Positions 9,699-19,142 of a stretch of 64,000 nt of DNA are shown here, piece after piece. Position numbers and translations under genes: made by a program. A model generated the notes under the pieces. It saw only the letters and a program-made list of their open reading frames with translations. It searched no databases and was not told where the DNA came from. The stretch is from GCA-002726655 sp046582185 (GTDB taxonomy: Bacteria > Pseudomonadota > Gammaproteobacteria > Pseudomonadales > Azotimanducaceae). Location of the stretch: assembly GCA_046582185.1 (NCBI GenBank), contig JAYGEX010000019.1, forward strand, positions 186,001 to 250,000, written 5' to 3'. How positions within the stretch are numbered: position 1 is the first letter of the stretch; the number at the start of each line of letters is the position of its first letter.

Positions 9699-10010
9699 TA
9701 GGATTCTTGCATCAGGTTTTTGTATTAGGTCTTGTATTAAACAGACACGACTGTATTTGGCTACATGGCCCTGCGGGGCGTACCAGGTCAAATGACAGGT
9801 GCGCAATACTATACTTTAATTGATGCTCTCAAATTGACAATCTTCATTGGGTCTTGGTACTGCACTGTTGAGATTCCGTACTGGGGCATGGCCAGCCAAA
9901 TGGCCGTGTTATGTGTCCAAGAAGTGGTTTATCCTTCATCCTACTTTATAGCCATGGTAGACGAGCGACTAATGACAAGAATAGTTGATGATTTTTATCT
10001 AACAGGGTTC
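9699..10010. other. Intergenic region between divergent genes
   Basis: About 310 bp separate the esterase start from the efflux adaptor start. I see a TTGACA at 9834-9839 without a convincing -10 box at the right distance, and a short duplication of TTGTATTA near 9718-9740. No gene is supported here. Confidence 0.4.
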
Positions 10011-11171
10011 ATGAGGCCTTTTATCTCTATCCTAAGCATGTGGATTGTATTATTGATTAGTGCATGCGGCGGTGAAGTTGAGCAGGTTAAAGCCGTGCCG
10101 CCAGCAGTCTCAGTTTATATTGTTGAATCTGAAGAGATCGGTCAATACCTGGAATTTATTGCCAGAACCGAGGCGTATCAGACTGCGGAAATAAAGGCAA
10201 GAGTCGAAGGCGAGCTGCTTATCCGTGGCTTTGTCGAAGGCTCATCGGTGGAAAAGGGTCAGCTGTTATTCCAAATAGATGCGGCAGAATATGTGGCCTC
10301 TCTTAATCAGGTTAAGTCGGATCTGGCCAGTAAGAATGCCGGTGCAGGCAATGCGGCGAGAAGCTTGGGCCGTGGCAAGGAACTCTAGGAAACCGGATAC
10401 ATTTCTCAGTCCGACCTGGATACATTGCAAACCAATGCATCCCACGCGAATGCCGGAGTACAGGCCGCTGAAGCGGCGCTTGCGAAGGCGGCGCTTAATC
10501 TCAAGTACACAGAAATCCGGGCTCCTTTCGCCGGGCGAATTGGCAAATCGAATTATGATGTCGGTTCTTTGGTCGGACCGGGTAGCGATACGCTCGCAAC
10601 GGTAAATTCATTGGACCCAATCAATGTTACCTTCCAGGTAGAAGAGGCCAGATATCTTACATATCTACAAAATGTACAAAGGCAAATTAATGAGTTGCGC
10701 GCCGACTTGTCATTGAGGTTACCGAATAACACGCTGTACACGGAATCTAGCGCCATCAATTTTGCTGACTCAAAGGTTGATGAAAGTATGGGAACGATCG
10801 GCTTGCGTGCTGAATTCCCCAATCCTGATGGTCTGGTATTGCCGGGATTATTCGTCAATTTGATTATTGAGAGTGAGGACAAAGAGCTGATGAGTATGGT
10901 CCCGCAAGTTGCCGTGCAGGAAAATCAGCTAGGCAAGTTTGTATTGGTCGTGGATAAAGAAAATCTGGTGTCTTCCCGTGTTGTAAAACTCAAGCGACGG
11001 ATAAATGCCATGTGGGTGGTGGAATCAGGCGTTGACGATGGCGAGAAGATTATCATTGAAGGCTTGCAAAAAGTACGACCTGGCATTGTGGTGAATCCGG
11101 TGCAGAAAATTATAGACCGGATCTCAGGCACAATTTCAGCCCTTGCGATGCAAGACCAGGACATCAAATGA
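10011..11171 (+). pseudogene. RND efflux adaptor (AcrA/MexA-type), nonsense-interrupted
   Basis: The reading frame from ATG 10011 encodes a lipoprotein signal (hydrophobic stretch ending LLISAC, cysteine acylation site), the lipoyl-like half VEGELLIRGFVEGSSVEKGQ, a coiled coil, the second lipoyl half YTEIRAPFAGRIGKS, and the beta-barrel domain ending at 11171. One TAG at 10386-10388, between GKEL and ETGYISQ in the coiled coil, stops translation. The same frame continues perfectly on both sides, so a point mutation is the cause. Intact, it would be about 386 residues, normal for the family, and would link an RND pump to an outer-membrane channel. The pump gene just downstream is also broken. 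Confidence 0.88.
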
Positions 11172-11842
11172 TCAGCAAGATCTTTATTTATCGTCCGAAA
11201 TTCGCCTTTGTTATTTCGATTGTTATCACACTGGCCGGGCTGATTTCCATGGGCGTTCTGCCGGTCAACATGTATCCCGAAGTTACCCCGCCCCAGGTTC
11301 AAATCACTGCGGTTTATCCCGGCGCAAGTGCTCAGGTTGTGGAAGAATCGGTCATTCGCCCCATTGAGGAACAGCTCAACGGGGTAGAGGACATGATGTA
11401 TATCGAATCTACGGCATCAAATAATGGCAGCGCACAGATCACGGTGTATTTTGAAGTTGGCACAGACTCCGACATTGCTCAGGTGAATGTTCAAAATCGG
11501 GTCGCGCTTGCGGAGAGTGCGCTGCCGGAAGAAGTGAATCGCCAGGGTGTTTCTGTCAAAAAACAGTCCAGTGCCATGTTGGTGGGAGAGAAGACTTATT
11601 CCATGAGGATTTGGCTTCGGCCAGATAAAATGTCGTCCCTGTCAATCACTGTGGGAGATGTACAGGCGAGGCTAAGAGAACAAAATCTTATCGTAGCAGC
11701 GGGGCAATGGTATCGCTCCTATGGAAACGAGTTATGGGAGTTTGCAGAATCCGGCTTGATGCGCAGGCGAATTGCCAGCATCAATGACCGTGAGATTCTC
11801 GAGTCTGAATTAGAGACTGTTACTACTTCGGCATCCTTTTGA
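11168..11842 (+). pseudogene. RND pump N-terminus joined to DUF1348 C-terminus
   Basis: The 5' part overlaps the adaptor stop by four bases and starts like AcrB: one transmembrane helix, then NMYPEVTPPQVQITAVYPG and VEESVIRPIEEQLNGVEDM. In place of about 1000 residues, the frame loses roughly 45 residues after KKQSSAMLV, resumes at YSMRIWLRPDK, and breaks off after QNLIVAAGQ near 11700. The last part, WYRSYGNELWEF and GLMRRRIASIND, matches the end of DUF1348 (NTF2-like) proteins, unrelated to pumps. Two deletions, the second fusing two genes, best explain this. No pump function is possible. Confidence 0.8.
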
Positions 11843-11877
11843 GGAGTAGAATAAATCTGCCAGGGGAGGGCGATGCT

Positions 11878-12543
11878 ATGTTAACGATGATGCTAAACAT
11901 GGATTTTGGAAAGCAAAAAATCATAGACAGCTATCAAGCGCGGTGGGTTCCCAGCCCCCGTAAAGGTGTGTGGCGAAAACCCCTGGCGCGAGAAGATGCC
12001 GAGCGTGGTCACGCGACAAGTATCGTTCGTTACGATCAGGGCGCAGCTTTTTCTAAACACGACCATCCCCTTGGCGAAGAAATTCTCGTGCTGGAAGGGA
12101 CCTTTTCTGATGAAACTGGTGACTTTCCTGCAGGTACCTATTTTCGCAATCCTGAAGGTTTTATCCACGCGCCTTTCAGTAAAGAGGGTTGCGAGCTACT
12201 GGTGAAACTGCACCAATTTCAGACTGGGGACACAGCGCATGTTTGCATTGCTACTCATGCTGCGAAGTGGTTACCCGGCCCAAGCGGATTGAGTACCTTG
12301 CATTTGCATGAATATGAAAATGAAATCGTTTCACTGGTCAAATGGCCTGCGGGTGGGACGCTACCTTCACATGAACACATTGGGGGCGAGGAAATATATG
12401 TTATCAGCGGCGAACTTGTTGATGAACATGGACGATATCCGGAGGGTACCTGGATTAGAAATCCACACTTGAGTCGTCATCAACCCTTTGCAGAAAAAGA
12501 CACATTAATCTGGATGAAGGTAGGGCACCTGAATCTCGCGTGA
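11878..12543 (+). CDS. Bicupin protein (ChrR-type cupin)
   Basis: A roughly 222-residue protein with two cupin folds. The first holds FSKHDHPLGEEILVLEG with FPAGTYFRNPEG; the second repeats this as LPSHEHIGGEEIYVISG with YPEGTWIRNP. The conserved H, H, E positions suggest metal binding in both. ChrR-like cupins occur as anti-sigma-factor domains and as small enzymes; no zinc-binding anti-sigma part is visible here. The frame is open from TTG 11839, but ATG 11878 has AGGGGAGG about eight bases upstream and is preferred. The precise role is unknown. Confidence 0.75.
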   Translation: MLTMMLNMDFGKQKIIDSYQARWVPSPRKGVWRKPLAREDAERGHATSIVRYDQGAAFSKHDHPLGEEILVLEGTFSDETGDFPAGTYFRNPEGFIHAPFSKEGCELLVKLHQFQTGDTAHVCIATHAAKWLPGPSGLSTLHLHEYENEIVSLVKWPAGGTLPSHEHIGGEEIYVISGELVDEHGRYPEGTWIRNPHLSRHQPFAEKDTLIWMKVGHLNLA

Positions 12544-12645
12544 TAGATTTTTGATAGTACGATGTTGATATTGCAGTATCGCTTTAAGTGACGCTCTTTT
12601 TGTTTTCAGATATGATCACTCTGGTATCTTATAGGAGTTGAGCTA

Positions 12646-13035
12646 ATGTTAGAGTACATCGCCCTCGGAATTCTCGTATTTGCAGCGGTCACAGTTTTCT
12701 ATGGCATCATTGCCATTCATGACATCCCTTACGAAATAGCTAAACACCGCAAGCATCCTCAACAGGATGCTATTCATATTGCCGGCTGGGTGAGCCTTAT
12801 GACCTTGCATGCGATATGGCCCTTCCTCTGGATCTGGGCATCGCTCTATCGCGAAGATAGAGGATGGGGATTTTCTACGACGGGTATATCGACTGAAGAA
12901 GGTGCGAACACAGAAAATTCTGCACCGGGTGACATACACCATGAGTTGGCCAGTCTAAAGGCACAGCTAGAAGACCTTGAATCAAGAATCATCGCGACCG
13001 AAACCCTTGAGCCAAAACAGGGAGGAGAAAAATAA
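12646..13035 (+). CDS. DUF3302 inner-membrane protein (YiaW-like)
   Basis: A 129-residue protein with two membrane segments (about residues 3-25 and 45-70) and the conserved EIAKHRKHPQQDAIHIAGW between them, typical of DUF3302/YiaW. The C-terminal 40 residues form a charged coiled coil (ELASLKAQLEDLESR). A clear AGGAG precedes ATG 12646. The stop codon shares its last base with the ATG of the HlyD-like gene that follows, the same pairing as yiaW and yiaV in Escherichia coli. Its role is probably as a small partner of that adaptor. Confidence 0.85.
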   Translation: MLEYIALGILVFAAVTVFYGIIAIHDIPYEIAKHRKHPQQDAIHIAGWVSLMTLHAIWPFLWIWASLYREDRGWGFSTTGISTEEGANTENSAPGDIHHELASLKAQLEDLESRIIATETLEPKQGGEK

Positions 13036-13994
13036 TGGACCTGTTACTAATCCTCACTTATACAGCTTTATGCATTGTTATCTTTAAGGTCTTTAATATT
13101 CCGCTGACAAAATGGACAGTGCCAACGGCAATATTGGGTGGCATAGTGCTAATCGGCGGCCTTATCTTCACCATGAACTACAACCACCCCTATTCCGAAT
13201 ACAGCCGTGAGTACTTCATTACCACACCTATTGTGCCTGCAGTGCCAGGCATAGTTATTGACGTACCTGTTGCGCCCAACGAGAAAATGGAAAAAGGTCA
13301 GGTACTGTTTAAGATTGACCCTGTACCTTACCAAAACAAAGTGAATGTCATTAAGGCGCAGCTAGTTGTTGCCAAAGACGACCGGGCTCGAGCACAGGAA
13401 CTAATAAACAAAAGGGTGGGCCGGCAGAGGGACCTGGATGTTGCAATAGCACAAGTAGATATGATTGAGGCACAGATGGCTTCCGCTGCCTATGACCTTG
13501 AACGAACAACAGTGACTGCGCCCGGTGCCGGATATGTGACCCAGGTGGTTTTGAGGCCAGGTATGATGGCAGTTTCTATGCCGCTTCGACCAGTGATGGT
13601 ATTTGTCCATGACGAGGGGCACTACCATGTTGCCTGGTTTCGCCAAAATAGCATGATGCGCATGAGCGTTGGCGATGAAGCGGAAGTTGCATTCGACGGT
13701 ATACCCGGGAAGGTATTTTCCGGTGTTGTTGTAGTGGTTGTACCCGCCATTGCGGAGGGTCAGGTTCAAGCCTCCGGAACCTTGATGAACCTTGGCTCGA
13801 ACCATGTTCCTGGACGAGTTCCAATCCAGATAAAAATTACCGATGAGAGATTTCAGGAGTATCTGCATAGAGTGCCAGGTGGTTCCTTTGCTCAAGCAGC
13901 TATTTATACTGAACATTTTCATCATGTTGCGATTATGCGAAAGATATTGTTAAGAATGTCTTCCTGGATGAATTTTCTCTTTCCATTCCACTAG
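13035..13994 (+). CDS. HlyD-family secretion adaptor (YiaV-like)
   Basis: A 319-residue membrane-fusion protein with two hydrophobic N-terminal segments. The first lipoyl half is PAVPGIVIDVPVAPNEKMEKG; the second, near residue 155, is ERTTVTAPGAGYVTQ. A beta barrel then runs to about residue 280. YiaV relatives are about 370-380 residues; most of the missing length is in the coiled-coil hairpin, only about 60 residues here, which may reflect an in-frame deletion. It is translationally coupled to the DUF3302 gene (ATG overlaps TAA). It would act in the inner membrane and periplasm in export of small molecules or in envelope maintenance; the substrate is unknown. Confidence 0.8.
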   Translation: MDLLLILTYTALCIVIFKVFNIPLTKWTVPTAILGGIVLIGGLIFTMNYNHPYSEYSREYFITTPIVPAVPGIVIDVPVAPNEKMEKGQVLFKIDPVPYQNKVNVIKAQLVVAKDDRARAQELINKRVGRQRDLDVAIAQVDMIEAQMASAAYDLERTTVTAPGAGYVTQVVLRPGMMAVSMPLRPVMVFVHDEGHYHVAWFRQNSMMRMSVGDEAEVAFDGIPGKVFSGVVVVVVPAIAEGQVQASGTLMNLGSNHVPGRVPIQIKITDERFQEYLHRVPGGSFAQAAIYTEHFHHVAIMRKILLRMSSWMNFLFPFH

Positions 13995-14011
13995 ATGGAA
14001 GGTCACATTTC

Positions 14012-14614
14012 ATGACTAATTTGCTTGAGACGAATCGTCTCAGGCTCCGCGCGTTTAGCTCATCCGATGCAGATAGACTATGTGAGTTGGATAACGATGC
14101 CGATGTAATGCGCTGGATTAATGGGGGCATCCCTGTTTCCAAGGAAGCCATCCGTCAGGAAATCTTGCCGTTTTTTTTACGATACGACGACGCTCTACCT
14201 GGGTGTGGATTTTGGGTCGGCTTAGAAGACAAAGATTCGCACGAATTTTTGGGTTGGTGTTGTATGCGTCTGAAACAAAATAGCCTGACCGATGCGAGCA
14301 TCGGATATCGCTTTCTTCCGCGGGCCTGGGGTAAGGGTTTTGCCACGGAAGCCACAAATGCCCTAATGGATATTGGTTTCTCAACACTTGGACTGGTAAA
14401 TATATTGGCAAGTGCCTATGAAAAAAATCTTGCTTCAATATCGGTGATGAAAAAATTGGGACTGACCTTCGTTAAGACCTTCCGTTTTGAAGTCTTAAGC
14501 CAGGATACCTCCATGCAAGATAGCGAGGCTGTCTGGGATGGCGTTGACGTTGAATATGTGATTCACAGATCGGTTTGGCTGGAACGAAAAATGATGGCTG
14601 GCAATGTAAGCTAA
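14012..14614 (+). CDS. GNAT N-acetyltransferase (RimJ/RimL type)
   Basis: A 200-residue acetyltransferase. It begins with ETNRLRLRAFSSSDADRL, the usual start of RimJ/RimL-type enzymes, and contains the acetyl-CoA-binding segment RAWGKGFATEATNALMDIGF (Q/RxxGxG/A) near residue 110, then ASAYEKNLASISVMKKLGL. Substrates of such enzymes range from ribosomal protein termini to small molecules, so none is assigned. It starts 17 bp after the HlyD-like gene and may be co-transcribed with it. Confidence 0.85.
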   Translation: MTNLLETNRLRLRAFSSSDADRLCELDNDADVMRWINGGIPVSKEAIRQEILPFFLRYDDALPGCGFWVGLEDKDSHEFLGWCCMRLKQNSLTDASIGYRFLPRAWGKGFATEATNALMDIGFSTLGLVNILASAYEKNLASISVMKKLGLTFVKTFRFEVLSQDTSMQDSEAVWDGVDVEYVIHRSVWLERKMMAGNVS

Positions 14615-14615
14615 C

Positions 14616-14729
14616 GTTGCGCCAATTGATATATCCACTGCTCAAGAACTGTTTGTTAGATTCTGCAAAGGTCGCGCACCTGAAGGATTCACCGCTGAAA
14701 TTCCGTATGAAAATCATCAGCGATGGTAA
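14616..14729 (+). other. Possible gene remnant
   Basis: After the GNAT stop, a different frame reads 37 protein-like codons, including TAQELFVRFCKGRAPEGF, to TAA at 14727-14729, without a start codon. I cannot assign a family. It may be the surviving 3' end of a deleted gene, as elsewhere in this window, or chance. Confidence 0.25.
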
Positions 14730-14858
14730 TCCTCTCGCGAATCTGGTTATACTTTAGCTGTAGCATAATAAGTTTACGTGATGCTAAGTCCTGCATGGAG
14801 GCCGCAATATAAAGTGTTTTGCCGCCAGAATATTTGCCTGAAGCTTGAGAATTAATAG

Positions 14859-16721
14859 ATGCCAATTCAGATTGATCCTATTAGTGGCCTAAAGAAATTT
14901 AATACCCGCGCTGCCAGCGCTCATGACCAGCTCTCTGGTAAAGGGTATGCCGTTGTCGAAGATCAGGCGCTTAAGACCTTGCCTGATGCGCCTGCAGGTG
15001 CGGTATTTAATGCAGAGGAGCAGGCAAAGTATCGGGAGTTCAAGGAGTCACGAAGGGGTGCCGCCGATTACATGGCCATGGAAGGTGAATTCAGCAGATA
15101 TCTTGAAGACGTCTATTCAGCGGACCCAGTACCAAGGGAAGCACTTTCGGATGAATGTGAAATTCTGGTTATTGGCGCGGGATTTGCCGGACTCCTGCTC
15201 TGGTACAAGCTTCAAGCTGCCGGGTTTAATGATGTAAGATTTTGTGAAAAGGGCGGTGATGTTGGCGGTACCTGGTACTGGAATCGCTACCCTGGCATTG
15301 CATGCGATGTAGAAGCTTATAGTTATCTACCGTTGCTGGAAGAGATGGGATATATCCCTTCAATGAAGTTTGCGGCGGGCTTCGAGATTATGGAATATTG
15401 CCAGAAGATGGCAGAGAAATTTAAGTTCTATGATCACTGTTTGTTTCACACCACGGTTGAAAAAACCGAATGGGATGAAGCAACAGGCAGGTGGACCGTC
15501 TTCACGGATCGTGGCGACAAGATGCGGGCACGTATTGTGGTGCTGGCAAACGGTATATTGACGACGCCGAAGCTAGCTCGAATCAAGGGCATGGAATCAT
15601 TTAAGGGCGAAACTTTTCACACTTCACGATGGGATTACAACATTGATCTGAAGGGGAAGAAGGTCGGTATTATCGGCACCGGTGCGACCGCAGTCCAGGT
15701 CATTCCAGAGCTAGCCAAGATTGTAAAGGAGCTACATGTCTTCCAGCGCACGCCATCATCTATTGATGTGCGCGATCAGCGGCAAACTACAGACGAAGAA
15801 ATCGAAACCTGGAAGCAGGAGCCTGGCTGGGCCAGAGCGCGGCGTGCGAGATTTGCGAAAATTTCAGCCGGTAGGACTGCGATGAAAGCCAACGACGATT
15901 ACCTCGCGGGTAAAGTTGCTGATTTCAAGGAAAGGAAAGTACATGACAAACCTTTGTCTCAAGAAGAATTGATCCAGAAACAGCTGAACACAAACTTCCG
16001 GATAATGGAGCAAATACGTGCAAGGGTGGATGCCATTGTAGAAGACCCTGAAACTGCGGCGGCGCTCAAACCCTATTATCCTTACGGCTGTAAGCGCCCA
16101 ACATTTCATGACGAATATCTACCCGTATTTAACATGCCCCACGTTAAATTGGTGGATACGGCGCCTCGTGGCGTCAGTGAGATCAACGAAAATGGCGTCG
16201 TCCATGAAGGCACTGAGTATCCGCTTGATGTCCTTATCTACGCCACTGGTTTTCAGTGGATGGCAACATCAACCTTCAATATGATTGTTGGCAGGAATGG
16301 TCAATCTTTGAATGAGAAATGGCAATCAGAGGGCACCAAGACTTTTCTGGGTTTACATAGCCAGGGCTTTCCCAATCTATTTATTGTGTCAGGACCCCAG
16401 GGTGGAGGTGGTAGTTTTAATTTTACCAATGCACTGGAAGAGCACGGTGATTACATCGTATGGATGCTGAAGACAATGCGTGATCAGGACGCGCATGTTG
16501 TCGATATAAAAAAGGAACCCGAGATCAAATATGCGAAGCATTGTCAGGAGGCGGATCTGGTCACACGCCCTCTGCGAGATTGTATTTCATACTACAATGG
16601 CCATGGCGACGCCGAGGCAGGCAGCCTCGCCTATTATGGCGGAGGCTATTGGCATAAATTTAGAACTGCGGCGCAGGAAACACTGGAACCTTATGTGTTT
16701 TCCAATGCGCCGGAAAGCTAG
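14859..16721 (+). CDS. Baeyer-Villiger flavin monooxygenase
   Basis: A 620-residue class B flavoprotein monooxygenase. An N-terminal extension of about 100 residues precedes the FAD-binding GAGFAGLLLWYKLQ. Then come GGDVGGTWYWNRYPG, the Baeyer-Villiger fingerprint FKGETFHTSRWD (FxGxxxHxxxWD) near residue 250, the NADPH-binding GTGATAVQVIPELA, and the ATGF motif (YATGFQWM) near residue 470. Such enzymes insert oxygen beside a carbonyl, turning ketones into esters or lactones using NADPH and O2. The extension and length match steroid, cyclopentadecanone or large-ketone monooxygenases, but substrate cannot be fixed. It stands alone; the SDR at 17437 could supply ketones by oxidising alcohols. 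Confidence 0.9.
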   Translation: MPIQIDPISGLKKFNTRAASAHDQLSGKGYAVVEDQALKTLPDAPAGAVFNAEEQAKYREFKESRRGAADYMAMEGEFSRYLEDVYSADPVPREALSDECEILVIGAGFAGLLLWYKLQAAGFNDVRFCEKGGDVGGTWYWNRYPGIACDVEAYSYLPLLEEMGYIPSMKFAAGFEIMEYCQKMAEKFKFYDHCLFHTTVEKTEWDEATGRWTVFTDRGDKMRARIVVLANGILTTPKLARIKGMESFKGETFHTSRWDYNIDLKGKKVGIIGTGATAVQVIPELAKIVKELHVFQRTPSSIDVRDQRQTTDEEIETWKQEPGWARARRARFAKISAGRTAMKANDDYLAGKVADFKERKVHDKPLSQEELIQKQLNTNFRIMEQIRARVDAIVEDPETAAALKPYYPYGCKRPTFHDEYLPVFNMPHVKLVDTAPRGVSEINENGVVHEGTEYPLDVLIYATGFQWMATSTFNMIVGRNGQSLNEKWQSEGTKTFLGLHSQGFPNLFIVSGPQGGGGSFNFTNALEEHGDYIVWMLKTMRDQDAHVVDIKKEPEIKYAKHCQEADLVTRPLRDCISYYNGHGDAEAGSLAYYGGGYWHKFRTAAQETLEPYVFSNAPES

Positions 16722-16765
16722 GTAGTTTTGATGCGATCTTTAACCACGACCTTTAAACGCGAACT

Positions 16766-17227
16766 CTAAGGGGCGGGGATTGCATGGACAATCATTGTAT
16801 GGCCTTCGAATACCGCCTTGTCCATAACGTTTGTATCATCAACAAATATGAAATCCAGAATCTTATTCTCGTTCAGGTCACGGTGTAGCATCACGATAAA
16901 CATCTCTCCTGTATCGACACCTTTGTGCACTTTTATTTCAACGTCCTTGTTCATTCCATTTTCAAGGTAAGTGTAGGCGACGTATTTGTCGCCATTTGGC
17001 TTTCCACCTTCAAACGGATGCATAACCAACCAACCGTTTCCATCGATGCTGACCTCCTTAAAAGTCAGCGTTTTGTCAATCCTGCTTGCCCCATCGGTGA
17101 TAATCCAGTTCTTGTCGCCGTTGCCAATACTCATTTTGTGTTCTGTATCGGCCTGTGCAGAAGTGATTTGTATAAGGCATGTGGCGAGAAGGGCAATGAT
17201 TGATCTTATTGTCAGGGTGCGGTTCAT
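16766..17227 (-). CDS. Secreted hypothetical protein, DUF7282-like
   Basis: A 153-residue exported protein: a signal peptide (about residues 1-26, ending SAQA) followed by a small all-beta domain with DGNGWLVMHPFEGGKPNGD, a middle VEIKVHKGVDTGEMFIVMLH, and the late acidic turn DLNENKILDFIF. The order of turns resembles DUF7282-like domains known from archaeal and bacterial surface proteins; this is from general resemblance and not certain. It is convergent with the Baeyer-Villiger gene and divergent from the SDR gene. Function unknown. Confidence 0.65.
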   Translation of the reverse strand: MNRTLTIRSIIALLATCLIQITSAQADTEHKMSIGNGDKNWIITDGASRIDKTLTFKEVSIDGNGWLVMHPFEGGKPNGDKYVAYTYLENGMNKDVEIKVHKGVDTGEMFIVMLHRDLNENKILDFIFVDDTNVMDKAVFEGHTMIVHAIPAP

Positions 17228-17436
17228 CTTAGGTCCTATGGCCAGTGCGACGGATGGGTGGTTTATAACCCAATCACCGTGCGAAGGGAATCTAAATCAG
17301 GAAACTGGCGGTTGATCGATAGGCTAATTATTACAGGTGGCTACGCCCAGAATGATGTCAATCTGCGCACTTACCTGAGGCAGGTGGAACGTGATACTTT
17401 TCGACTATTGGAATATTCAGAAAATTTGGAGGTCAC

Positions 17437-18225
17437 ATGGCAGATTTGGCAGGTAAGAGAATAATTATTACAGGGGCAGGTAGTGGCATTGGGCGAGCCA
17501 CCAGTGAACTGGCTGCTGCTCAAGGAGCGAGAGTTGTTGCGGTCGATCTTAACGATTCCGTAGAAGAAACCAAAGACCTGATCATAGCGGCGGGTGGTGA
17601 GGCGATTGCGGTCACCGCAGATGTCAGTAGTGAAGACGATGTGCAGAATTTTGTGGCAAAGTGTATTGAAGAATATGGCGGCGTGGATGGAATCTATGCT
17701 AACGCTGGCGTAGGTGGCGGCGGAAAACCCTTTCTTGAACTTACAGTGGAAGACTGGCAGAGAACCTTGAGTGTCAATACTGTCGGTGTTTTTCTCTGCA
17801 TCAAACATTGTGTGCCGCACTTTGTTGGGCAAAAGAGTGGGGCGATTGTCTGTACTGCCAGCGTCGCAGGACTACGAGCAAACGCCGGTGGTGTTGACTA
17901 CAGTGCCAGCAAAGCGGGCGTCATCAGTATCGTGCAAACAGTTGCCTATCAGTTGTATGGCTCCGGTGTAAGGATCAATGGTATTTGCCCAGGCTTGATT
18001 GAAACTGGAATGACAGCGCCAATATTCGATCGCGCCAGAGAGAAAAATGCAGAGCACAGGATCGGGCAAATTAATCCCACCGGCAGATTCGGACAGCCAA
18101 AGGAAATAGCGGAAATGGCATGCTTTCTGTTGAGCGATGCAGCATCCTATGTCAACGGACAGGCGATTCCTGTAGATGGTGGTTTGTCGGCATCGCACCC
18201 CTGGGTTTTTCCAAGAACTGGCTAG
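17437..18225 (+). CDS. Short-chain dehydrogenase/reductase
   Basis: A 262-residue classical SDR. The cofactor motif is TGAGSGIGRATS (TGxxxGxG) near residue 12, with a D after the second strand (VVAVDLND) favouring NAD(H). NAG is present in YANAGVGGG. The catalytic set is S in CTASVAG and YSASKAG (YxxxK). The C-terminus shows FLLSDAASYVNGQAIPVDGG. GGAGG lies five bases before ATG 17437. The substrate is an alcohol or ketone not readable from sequence. Confidence 0.9.
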   Translation: MADLAGKRIIITGAGSGIGRATSELAAAQGARVVAVDLNDSVEETKDLIIAAGGEAIAVTADVSSEDDVQNFVAKCIEEYGGVDGIYANAGVGGGGKPFLELTVEDWQRTLSVNTVGVFLCIKHCVPHFVGQKSGAIVCTASVAGLRANAGGVDYSASKAGVISIVQTVAYQLYGSGVRINGICPGLIETGMTAPIFDRAREKNAEHRIGQINPTGRFGQPKEIAEMACFLLSDAASYVNGQAIPVDGGLSASHPWVFPRTG

Positions 18226-18305
18226 TGTGCATCCAAAGTGAACGCTATTGACCTTGGCGTAAGTCCAATTCACACTCTGTACAAATTAAACTCGTAGGGT
18301 TGCGC

Positions 18306-19131
18306 ATGAGTCGTATCGTGATTTTTATTGTCTTGTGTACGCTCGCGCCGCATACGTCTGCGCTCAATCTTGGCTTCCTTAAAAATAGCGTATTGTCCCG
18401 ATTTTCGTCTGAGGAAATGAAGGATTTTAAGGAGACAGTGGTGACTGCATTGGCTAATGAAGATGATGGCCAGATCATTGAGTGGCGAGCCCAGTCAGGA
18501 GAGCTATTTGCGAGAGTATTGATCAAGGGTAGTTATCTCAGTAATGGTGATACCGAATGTTCGATATCGCCAACAAAAATACGCAATCGGGCTAAATATT
18601 GATGGCAGTGTAACCGATCAAAAAGATCTGGACACCACCCAGCGTAAGACTATTGGGATAAATTACCAGCGCTTCCGGGATGATAGATGGTTTACTGACT
18701 GGGTCTTGTCTGGTGAACAGAACGATGAACTAGGCATAGACTCCCGATATATCATTGGTGGCGGTCTAGGGCGTTATCTTATACAGAACAATTCGAACCA
18801 GTTTTCTCTTGTGGTTGGAATGGTGGCATCCAGGGAATCATTCACCACTGGTTCAGAGTCCGATGAAACCAATTTGGAAGGGAAGATTTCAATTAAATAT
18901 CTTCATCGTTCGCTGGTTCCTGAAAGTGACGTAAGTTTCGCGATCGATGTCTATCCATTACTTGAAGATTTAAGTTCCTTTAGAGCGGAAACCAATCTTA
19001 CATTCCGTTACGAGTTAATTGATGATCTGTTCCTGGATTTAACCGTCTACCACTCCTACTTGAGTGATCCGCCACCTGACGCGGCAAAAGACGATTATGG
19101 TGTGTTGACATCTCTTGGCTATAAGTTCTGA
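18306..19131 (+). pseudogene. Surface-antigen-like gene joined to truncated DUF481 barrel
   Basis: From ATG 18306 a signal peptide and the stretch SSEEMKDFKETVVTALANED, then IIEWRAQSGE, resemble small surface-antigen (RT0821/Lpp0805-type) proteins. That frame ends at 18602. In another frame, about 18520-19131 encodes the barrel part of a DUF481 outer-membrane protein, including YQRFRDDRWFTDWVLSGEQN and YSYLSDPPPDAAKDDYGV-like C-terminal strands ending in F. The DUF481 part lacks its signal peptide and N-terminal ~150 residues. The layout fits a deletion that removed the end of one gene and the start of the next. The junction is near 18520-18560. Confidence 0.6.
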
Positions 19132-19142
19132 ATTGGATAGTT

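Noticed and set aside
17258..17464. Short plus-strand frame upstream of the SDR gene
   Set aside because: It overlaps the SDR start out of frame and shows no domain; it is likely leader sequence.
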